A stretch of 5,474 nucleotides of DNA from Spirochaetaceae bacterium (GTDB lineage: Bacteria > Spirochaetota > Spirochaetia > SZUA-6 > Bin103), in the NCBI GenBank assembly GCA_028820215.1, contig JAPPKD010000314.1, positions 1-5,474 of the forward strand. The letters are read 5' to 3'. Shown here one piece after another: positions 1-5,474 of the stretch (its first letter is position 1; every line of letters begins with the position of its first letter). The notes under the pieces were generated by a model, which was not told the DNA's origin, ran no database searches, and was given only the letters and a program-made list of their open reading frames with translations. Both the position numbers and the translations under genes were made by a program.

Positions 1-2042
1 GCCTCAACGCGTTTCAGGGTCGTTCGCGGCAACTGCTGCTGATCGGGTTTCATCGGCTCATGGCGTCGTCCACGGCGGCGTTGGCGAACAGTCTGGAGCG
101 GGTGGCGGAGCGACTACGGCGCATGCGTCAGGGTTCGTCCGATGCCGAACCTGCCCATCTCATGGAGTCGCTTACCAGCGACCTCGACGACGATGAAATG
201 CCGGAGATCGAGGATGAAGAGGATGAAAGGGTCGGCGAACGGTCGTCGACGATCGACGACGAACTCACACGGGTCGAGGACTTCGTTCGCCGTGCCCGCT
301 CCCTCCCGCACGACAGCAAGGCGCTCAGCCTGGTCCAGGTCGTCCGCTCCATCGGCGACCGGCGCGGCGGCAACGCCAAGCTGGTGGTGTTCACGGAGTC
401 GCTGACGACGCAGGAATTTCTTCGCGATCTGCTGATCGAACACGCCGGGCTCGAGGACATCGAGATCACCTTGTTCCGCGGCCACAACGACTCGCCGCGA
501 GCCCGGCAGGCACTGCGTCGCTGGCAGGACGAGGTCGGCCGGCACCTTCCGAAGCACAATCTACCGAGCCCGGACATCGCCGTACGGCTGGCGCTGGTGC
601 ACGAGTTCAAGACCCGATCGCGCGTGTTCATCGCTACCGAAGCAGGTGCCAAGGGGCTCAACCTGCAGTTCTGTGACACGATCGTGAACTACGACCTCCC
701 CTGGAATCCACAGCGTATCGAGCAACGGATCGGCCGCTGCCATCGCTACGGTCAGAAGCGTGACGTGACGGTGGTCAATTTCCTGGCCAGGGACAACGAG
801 ACACAACGGCTGACGCTGGAGATACTGACGCAGAAGCTCGACCTGTTCGGCGACGTGCTGGACATGTCCGATTCGGTGCTGCACGAGGCACGTTCGAAAC
901 GGTCGGAGGAATTGACCACCGCCCTCGGCCCGGACTTCGAGCAGCAGCTCAACCGTATCTGGGAACGCGCCCGTTCAATTGACGAGGTGGAGGAGGAACT
1001 GCGCCGCCTGCGGGAGACCATGGAGGATCGGCGCCGGGAACTGGACCGGGTCCGGGAGCATACCACGGGCCTCATTGAGACTCGTTTCGACGACTCCGTG
1101 CAGCAGGCGTTCCGGCGCATCGCCGACGAGCTGCCCGCGACGCTCGCCACACTGGATGCCGACCTTGAACGGGTCGTTACCGACTACCTGCGGGCCAATG
1201 GAATCCGCCATGCCAGCGAGGTTCACAAACGCCGCCGGCTGATCCGCATCTCCGCGTCCGAGCGTCTTCCCGGAGCGCTCTCGAAAGGGCTCTCGGTCGC
1301 GGCAGGGCATGCGGACGCGTTGGAAGAGTTCGATGCCCTGCACGTCGCTCATCCGCTGGTGCGCGCCGCGGTTGACGATGCCCGTCGGACGGGATCGGGG
1401 ACCTTTTCGGTGCGGTTCCGGCTCACGGAGCTGGCGCCGGAGGTGCTGGAGCGGCGCCGAGGGTCACGCGGCCGCCTGGCACTGAGCCTCGTTTCCTATC
1501 GGGGATTCGAGCCGGAGGATCGCCTGGTAGCGACCGCCGTGTTCGAGGACTCGGCAGTCCTGCGGCCGGCAGAAGCAGCGCTGGAGTTGCTCGGTATGCC
1601 GTGCGAAGATCTGCATGCTCCGCTCGGCGACCTCTCCGTGACCACCGCCGACCTGGACGAAGTGGTGGACGAAGAACTGTTCTTCGACCAGACACATGCC
1701 GCCGGCGAGGAAGCGAAGGCATTTTCCCGTGCCCTGGACCAGCTCGACCAGTACGTCGAAGATCGACTGCTGGTGCTGCGGCGCGGGCAGCGCGAAATCT
1801 CGGATCAGCTCAAGCAGGCCGAGGAACGGCGCGACGCAGCGCTGGGCGCCGATGCGCGCGGCCGAGCCGAAGACCGCATCCGGCGCCTGGAACGTGAGCT
1901 GAGCGACGCCGAGGACCGGATCGAACGGCTCGCGGCGCGAGATGACGGCGACTATGAGCGTTGGCGGTCGGACGCCCACCGCCGCCGGTACGAACCGCCG
2001 CGGGCTGCGCGGCTGTTCGACCTGGAGTTCGTCATCGCATGA
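1..2042 (+). CDS. SNF2/HepA-type DNA helicase (C-terminal 679 residues; 5' end outside the window)
   Basis: This is an ATP-driven DNA translocase of the SNF2 (superfamily 2) group, cytoplasmic and acting on duplex DNA. The reading frame (first full codon at 3) is open from the window's edge, and codons before the ATG at 60 already match the family, so that ATG is internal and the N-terminal ATPase lobe (Walker A, DExH) lies upstream. An acidic linker (about 165-285) precedes the second RecA lobe. That lobe shows KLVVFTES (378-401), motif V TEAGAKGLNLQ (636-668) and motif VI QRIEQRIGRCHRYGQ (711-755), with its arginine fingers. After the lobe come a coiled coil (about 978-1062), a globular region with HPLVRAAVDDARR (near 1350), a second coiled coil (about 1767-1947) and the end LFDLEFVIA. 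This long C-terminal part resembles HepA-like bacterial helicases such as DISARM DrmD, but no DISARM partner gene is visible. It lies 34 nt upstream of a nuclease gene in the same orientation. The helicase call is firm; the exact subfamily and role are inferred. Confidence 0.9.
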   Translation, partial: LNAFQGRSRQLLLIGFHRLMASSTAALANSLERVAERLRRMRQGSSDAEPAHLMESLTSDLDDDEMPEIEDEEDERVGERSSTIDDELTRVEDFVRRARSLPHDSKALSLVQVVRSIGDRRGGNAKLVVFTESLTTQEFLRDLLIEHAGLEDIEITLFRGHNDSPRARQALRRWQDEVGRHLPKHNLPSPDIAVRLALVHEFKTRSRVFIATEAGAKGLNLQFCDTIVNYDLPWNPQRIEQRIGRCHRYGQKRDVTVVNFLARDNETQRLTLEILTQKLDLFGDVLDMSDSVLHEARSKRSEELTTALGPDFEQQLNRIWERARSIDEVEEELRRLRETMEDRRRELDRVREHTTGLIETRFDDSVQQAFRRIADELPATLATLDADLERVVTDYLRANGIRHASEVHKRRRLIRISASERLPGALSKGLSVAAGHADALEEFDALHVAHPLVRAAVDDARRTGSGTFSVRFRLTELAPEVLERRRGSRGRLALSLVSYRGFEPEDRLVATAVFEDSAVLRPAEAALELLGMPCEDLHAPLGDLSVTTADLDEVVDEELFFDQTHAAGEEAKAFSRALDQLDQYVEDRLLVLRRGQREISDQLKQAEERRDAALGADARGRAEDRIRRLERELSDAEDRIERLAARDDGDYERWRSDAHRRRYEPPRAARLFDLEFVIA

Positions 2043-2064
2043 CCGGACCGACGTGAACGACGGC

Positions 2065-2071
2065 AAGGGAG
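2065..2071 (+). promoter_or_regulatory. Ribosome binding site that fixes the GTG start of the nuclease gene
   Basis: The purine run AAGGGAG ends 5 nt before GTG 2077. The frame is open further upstream (ATG at 1942, inside the helicase gene, and GTGs at 2053 and 2071), but none of those has a comparable site at a usable distance. Starting at 2077 also puts the first conserved strand (KVLHTGDWH) at residue 4, as in SbcD and Mre11 proteins. The upstream extension is low-complexity readthrough of the helicase gene in another frame. Confidence 0.7.
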
Positions 2072-2076
2072 TGGAC

Positions 2077-3198
2077 GTGGCACTCAAGGTACTGCACACC
2101 GGCGACTGGCATCTCGGCTTGCGATTCCCCGCGGTGACGCCGGAGCAGGAGAAACGACTGACGCGGGCGCGCCTCGAAGTGGTGGGGCGGATTCTCGACC
2201 TCGCCGAGAGCCGCGGGGTAGACGCGGTTCTATGCGCAGGCGATCTGTTCGACGAGCCGCGACCGGACCAGGAGTGGTGGCAAGGACTGTTGTCCGAGTT
2301 CCGGCGCAGGTCGTGGACGCGGCCGGTCATCCTGCTGCCGGGGAACCACGACCCGTTGACGCCGAACTCGATCTATGCCCCGGGAAATCCGTTCCGGCGC
2401 GGACTGCCCGGCTACGTGCACGTGGTCGATTCCGATGAGTTCGAGTTGCCGCTCGGGCCTGCCGCGGTCGTGTATGCGAGGCCGTGCCGGTCGCGTGCGG
2501 GTCAGACCGGCTTGGCGGCCAGCCTTCCGGCGCGTGCCGCTGGCGATGAGCGGATTCGCATCGGGCTCATTCACGGACAGACCTTCGACCTCAAGGATCA
2601 TCAGACCACGTTTCCAATAGAGCGGAATGCGGCGGTGGAGCGCGGACTCGACTATCTCGCGATCGGCGACACGCACGGTTATCGGGACGTGGAGCCGGAT
2701 GCCAAGGCTCCGACCATCTATCCGGGAGCACCCGAAGCGACCAGGTTCGGGGAAAAGGACTCCGGCCACGTCGCCGTGGTCTTCTTTCCGCGCGACCGGG
2801 CGCGGCGGGCGCTGGTCGACAAGGAAGCGGTCGCGGCCTGGACGTGGCGGGAAGAGACCTGCCGTTCCCTCGCGGAGCTGCGGCGATTGCGGGACGACAA
2901 CATGAGAAAGACCGTGCTCAGGCTCACGCTTGAGATGCGACTGCCGCTGCACGAGTACGACGAGGCCGTTCGTGTGCTGACGGAGTTGGAGGGGTCGCTG
3001 TCGTCGCATCCGCGGGTCGGGGTGCTGATCGCCGACCGGAGTCGGCTGCGACTCGACGCGGCCGACTCGTCGCAGTTCACGGACGACTTGCCGGAGGTGC
3101 TCCGGTCCGTCGTCCGGCGGCTGAGCGAGCGCGCGGCGGACGAGCCGGAGGCCGAGCGCGCCCTCCATCATCTCTACGGTTTGGTCCGGGAACCGTAA
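2077..3198 (+). CDS. Mre11/SbcD/YhaO-type metallophosphoesterase (DNA exonuclease)
   Basis: This 373-residue protein is predicted to be a two-metal (normally Mn) DNA nuclease, the partner of the coiled-coil ATPase encoded next. The phosphoesterase motifs appear in order: GDWH (D10, H12), GDLFDEPRP (D56), PGNHDP (N90, catalytic H91), LIHGQ (H166) and GDTH (D198, H200). The last motif is normally GHxH, so one histidine ligand is an aspartate here. Residues about 275-325 look like the alpha/beta capping domain that contacts DNA. Residues about 336-373, beginning DDLPEVLRSVVRRLSERA, look like the C-terminal helices that bind the base of the ATPase coil. The length is slightly below the roughly 400 residues usual for SbcD. 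The GTG start is supported by a ribosome binding site and leaves a 34-nt gap after the helicase gene. The stop codon TAA lies inside the first copy of a tandem repeat. Fold and family are clear. Whether it processes chromosomal breaks or foreign DNA is not shown by the sequence. Confidence 0.93.
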   Translation: MALKVLHTGDWHLGLRFPAVTPEQEKRLTRARLEVVGRILDLAESRGVDAVLCAGDLFDEPRPDQEWWQGLLSEFRRRSWTRPVILLPGNHDPLTPNSIYAPGNPFRRGLPGYVHVVDSDEFELPLGPAAVVYARPCRSRAGQTGLAASLPARAAGDERIRIGLIHGQTFDLKDHQTTFPIERNAAVERGLDYLAIGDTHGYRDVEPDAKAPTIYPGAPEATRFGEKDSGHVAVVFFPRDRARRALVDKEAVAAWTWREETCRSLAELRRLRDDNMRKTVLRLTLEMRLPLHEYDEAVRVLTELEGSLSSHPRVGVLIADRSRLRLDAADSSQFTDDLPEVLRSVVRRLSERAADEPEAERALHHLYGLVREP

Positions 3199-3204
3199 GC
3201 AGCG

Positions 3205-3261
3205 ATGTGGATCAGGCAGATTTGCGTACGGCACTTCGACGGATTGGTCTGGGAGCGGTAG
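3205..3261 (+). other. 18-codon ORF: duplicated start of the ATPase gene, possible leader peptide
   Basis: The ORF encodes MWIRQICVRHFDGLVWER. Its first 12 residues copy the start of the downstream ATPase (MWIRQISVRHFA) except for C7 and D12, and its last residues copy the end of the nuclease. It begins 6 nt after the nuclease stop and ends 5 nt before the ATPase ATG, so ribosomes could pass along nuclease, mini-ORF and ATPase by termination and re-initiation. No strong ribosome binding site precedes it; CGGGAA lies at about 3187-3192. It cannot be the true ATPase start, because the TAG at 3259 intervenes and the frame differs. It may be non-functional debris of the duplication. Confidence 0.35.
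3251..3255 (+). promoter_or_regulatory. Probable ribosome binding site of the ATPase gene
   Basis: GGGAG lies 11 nt before ATG 3267, a somewhat long spacing. It sits in the second repeat copy, inside codons of the 18-codon ORF. The matching place in copy 1 reads GGGAA, a weaker match, so the copies may differ in initiation strength in favour of the second start. Confidence 0.45.
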
Positions 3262-3266
3262 CGGCG

Positions 3267-5474
3267 ATGTGGATCAGGCAGATCTCCGTACGGCACTTCG
3301 CCGGTATACGCTCCGCCGAAGTCTCTTTCGATCACGGACTCAACGTCCTGTACGGACCGAACGAGATCGGCAAGTCGACGCTTGTGGACGCCATGCGTGC
3401 CGGCCTGCTGCTGCTGCACGGCGCAACGGCCGCCCGCGACTTCGAGGATTGGCATACCGATCAACCCCCGCGGGTGGCACTGACGTTCGAAACCGAGCCA
3501 CAGCGCATCTGGCGCGTGCGCAAGAGCTTCGGCAAGGGGGCGGATGGCTCGAGCTACCTGGAGTTCTCGCGTGACGGCAGGACTTTCACCCAGGAGGCCA
3601 AGGGGCGCCAGGTAGACGGCCGGATTCGAGAGCTGCTGCGCTGGGGCCTGCAGCCTCCAGGCGGCAAAGGCAGCAAGAAGGGGTTCTCCGAGTCGTTCCT
3701 GGCGACCACCCTGCTGGCCGATCAGCGTGAAGTCGCCGCCGTGCTCGACCGGAGTCTCGACGATGACTCCGACGAGTCGGGGAAAGGACAGCTTACCGCG
3801 GCGCTGCAGGCGCTGGTCCAGGACCCGGTGTTCCGAACCGTCGTCGCCCGCACCCAGGAGCGCGTGGACGAGGCGTTCACGGGAACCGGGCAACGGAGCC
3901 GGCGTCGAGGATCTCCATGGATGAACCTTCGCGACCAGCGTCAGGCCGCCGACCAGCGGCGAACCGAGATTCGCCGCCGCGTTACCGAGAGTGACGATGC
4001 CCGAACACGGGTCAAGAGATTCAGCGACGAACTCGACGAAGCCCGCAGCCAACTCGACAACGCGCGTCGAAATCACCAGCGGATCGACATGGTCTGGGAT
4101 CGGCAGCAGGCGAGAGACGCTGCCAGCACCGAGATCGCCAGGGCGGAGCGCGAACGAGACCGCATTCAGCGTCTTCATGACGATCTGGACACGGCCAGTC
4201 GGGAACTGTCCGCTGCAAAGGAAGCGGTCGGCGCAGCCGACAAGGGCATGGAACAAGCGGCCGAAACAGAGCGGTGCGCACGGGACTGCCTCGAAACCGC
4301 TCGTGGTCGCCTGGCCGAACTGGAGAGTGGCGACGCCCGGCAGAAGCGCACGATACGCAAGCAGGAGATCGAGAATCTCCGGCTCAAGAACAGGAACCGA
4401 CGAACGGAGGTCGAGCGGGTCAAGGCGGAAGCCTCCGGAATTCGAGACCTGGAGGCCGCGACGCAGCGGCTGCGTGCGGACCTGACGGCCAGGTCACGGG
4501 AGATCGCCGCGACCAGGTCGCGCGTGCAGCAGGCTCAACAGCAAGACCGCGAGGACGCTGCTGAAATCGGTCGCATTACCGAACGTACCATCGCTCTGAA
4601 ACTGCTGGCGTCGCGCAGGCAGCTCGCCGAGATCGCCGAGTCCGTCCACCGCGCCAGGAAGTTGCGTGCAGCGGCCGAGGCGAAATCAGCGCGTGCGAAT
4701 GCGCTGCGCGCGTCGATCGAGGATCTCTCGTTGCCGGATTCCGAACAGATGGAAACACTGCGCGCGCTGCAGACCGATCTCCGGGTTGCGGAAGAGACCC
4801 TGCAAGTGGGATTGTCCGTCGAGATTACACCTGTCCGGCCGCTGTCCCTCACGACCCGCGCCGACGACGGACCGCCGCGGACGGACGACTTGACTCGGCC
4901 TGTTTCGGTCGAAGCGGCCGCGCGTCTCCGTCTGGGGCTGGAGGGTGTCGGTCAGATCGAGATTCAGGGCGGGCGACGCGACGCCCGTCAGCGAGCTTCG
5001 CGGCTGCGAACGAAGTGGGCCGACGCGACCACCGGGCTGTTCCAACGCCTTGAGGTCGACAACCTGGACGAGGTTTTCGCGAAGTGCCGCACCGGCGACA
5101 ACAAGCTGGCCGAGGCTGACAGCTTGGCCCGCGAAGCGGAGCAGGAATACGAGCGGGCCGCGGCCGCCGCGTATGATGACGCATTCATAACCGAGTGCGA
5201 GCGAGAGCGGGAACGGCTCGAACGACAACTTGGTGCCAATCTTGGCGAGCGGGACCTCGAGGAGTTCGTTCGTCAGTGCGCGTCCGGCGACGGTGCCGAC
5301 ACCGACATTGCCGACACGGCCGCGCTGGAAGAGAAGCTGGAATCCATTCGCGCCGATCGTGATCGGAGAACCGGATGGATCGCCGACCTCGGGCGGCAGG
5401 TCTCCAGGGCCGAGGGAATCATCGAGTCCAGCCAGCAGGAGCTGGACAAGCAGGAAGCCGCGCTCGAAGACAAA
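3267..5474 (+). CDS. Rad50/SbcC/YhaN-type coiled-coil AAA ATPase (N-terminal 736 residues; 3' end outside the window)
   Basis: This is predicted to be the ATPase partner of the nuclease encoded upstream: an SMC-like protein whose two half-ATPase domains are joined by a long antiparallel coiled coil and gate nuclease access to DNA. The frame runs 736 codons to the window's edge without a stop. The Walker A motif GPNEIGKST is at residues 30-38, after the usual opening strand and SVRHFAGI. A Q-loop-like DQREVAAVLD follows (Q153). FTGTGQRSRRRGSPW (204-218), a basic stretch also found in YhaN-like ATPases, leads into a coiled coil at about 222-510. A beta-rich segment (about 516-570, with VGQIEIQGG) interrupts the coil, which resumes after about 580. 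No CxxC zinc hook is visible; the closest pair is CARDC (C337, C341). Walker B, the signature motif and the D-loop should lie downstream of the window. The ATG at 3267 is chosen because the upstream in-register copy at 3205 ends at a stop. It is probably in one operon with the two genes before it. Confidence 0.93.
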   Translation, partial: MWIRQISVRHFAGIRSAEVSFDHGLNVLYGPNEIGKSTLVDAMRAGLLLLHGATAARDFEDWHTDQPPRVALTFETEPQRIWRVRKSFGKGADGSSYLEFSRDGRTFTQEAKGRQVDGRIRELLRWGLQPPGGKGSKKGFSESFLATTLLADQREVAAVLDRSLDDDSDESGKGQLTAALQALVQDPVFRTVVARTQERVDEAFTGTGQRSRRRGSPWMNLRDQRQAADQRRTEIRRRVTESDDARTRVKRFSDELDEARSQLDNARRNHQRIDMVWDRQQARDAASTEIARAERERDRIQRLHDDLDTASRELSAAKEAVGAADKGMEQAAETERCARDCLETARGRLAELESGDARQKRTIRKQEIENLRLKNRNRRTEVERVKAEASGIRDLEAATQRLRADLTARSREIAATRSRVQQAQQQDREDAAEIGRITERTIALKLLASRRQLAEIAESVHRARKLRAAAEAKSARANALRASIEDLSLPDSEQMETLRALQTDLRVAEETLQVGLSVEITPVRPLSLTTRADDGPPRTDDLTRPVSVEAAARLRLGLEGVGQIEIQGGRRDARQRASRLRTKWADATTGLFQRLEVDNLDEVFAKCRTGDNKLAEADSLAREAEQEYERAAAAAYDDAFITECERERERLERQLGANLGERDLEEFVRQCASGDGADTDIADTAALEEKLESIRADRDRRTGWIADLGRQVSRAEGIIESSQQELDKQEAALEDK

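Larger units (their letters stand above)
3175..3299 (+). repeat. Diverged tandem duplication of the nuclease-ATPase gene junction (63 + 62 bp)
   Basis: Copy 1 (3175-3237) and copy 2 (3238-3299) align with 8 mismatches and one single-base gap, so 54 of 62 positions are identical. Each copy contains the last codons of the nuclease gene with a stop (GLVREP then TAA; GLVWER then TAG), a short spacer, and the first 11 codons of the ATPase gene (MWIRQIxxRHF pattern). The best-conserved parts are the 15 bases ATGTGGATCAGGCAG and the block GTACGGCACTTC. The single-base gap lies between stop and start, so the two ATGs (3205 and 3267) are 62 nt apart and in different frames. The scattered substitutions show that this is a real, aged duplication and not an assembly slip. 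Confidence 0.9.

Noticed and set aside
242..260. Perfect 8-bp inverted repeat with a 3-nt loop (GTCGTCGA / TCGACGAC)
   Set aside because: It lies inside the helicase coding region over the acidic stretch, where repeated GAC/GAC-like codons make such symmetry likely by chance. There is no T-run or promoter context.
1942..2076. 45-codon N-terminal extension of the nuclease frame, starting at ATG 1942
   Set aside because: It overlaps the helicase gene by about 100 nt, has no family similarity, and is rich in Arg/Ser/Thr/Gly. GTG 2077 has a good ribosome binding site and places the first conserved motif where the family has it.
2043..2076. Promoter or terminator between the helicase and nuclease genes
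   Set aside because: The gap is only 34 nt, GC-rich, and has no hairpin with a T-run and no -10/-35 pair. It holds only the nuclease ribosome binding site.
3205..3261. ATG 3205 as the true start of the ATPase gene with a frameshift
   Set aside because: The frame ends at TAG 3259, and the second copy provides a full start with an intact opening strand leading to Walker A. I saw no slippery sequence or other recoding signal.
3174..4256. Long open frame on the - strand (360 codons), with similar ones at 2230-3234 and 1464-2330
   Set aside because: These lie opposite clearly conserved + strand genes. Their proteins are rich in Arg/Pro/Gly with no recognisable domain, as expected from GC-rich codon bias on the other strand.
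4275..4289. CARDC pair in the ATPase coil as a possible zinc hook
   Set aside because: The spacing is CxxxC, not CxxC. It lacks the proline and loop context of the Rad50 hook and sits within a continuous helix-forming stretch, well before the beta-rich interruption.

Overview
The window is GC-rich throughout (by eye roughly two thirds G+C, with strong G/C preference at third codon positions). It is almost fully coding on the + strand. It carries no rRNA, tRNA, mobile element or CRISPR that I can see. The coding style fits a high-GC bacterium, but the sequence alone does not settle the phylum.

Layout. (1) Positions 1-2042 hold the 3' part of a large SNF2/HepA-type helicase gene. Its first ATPase lobe lies upstream of the window; the second lobe and a long C-terminal region are present. 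(2) Positions 2077-3198 hold a complete Mre11/SbcD/YhaO-type metallophosphoesterase, with a GTG start behind a purine-rich ribosome binding site. (3) Positions 3267-5474 hold the 5' part of a Rad50/SbcC/YhaN-type coiled-coil ATPase. It stays open to the window's end, so its Walker B and signature motifs are not visible. The helicase-nuclease gap is 34 nt and the nuclease-ATPase gap is 68 nt. I see no terminator or promoter in either gap, so the three genes look like one operon.

How they may work together. The second and third proteins are the standard nuclease and ATPase partners of an Mre11-Rad50-like DNA end-processing complex. Placing a SNF2-type DNA translocase directly upstream suggests a three-part DNA-processing machine, for repair or for defence against foreign DNA. 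The functional link is inferred from gene order only.

The most unusual local feature is the nuclease-ATPase junction. A segment of about 62 bp, covering the end of the nuclease gene and the first 11 codons of the ATPase gene, is present twice in tandem with about 87% identity. The first copy of the ATPase start opens an 18-codon ORF. That ORF stops 5 nt before the true ATPase start, so it could act as a translational-coupling leader, or it may simply be the remains of a duplication.
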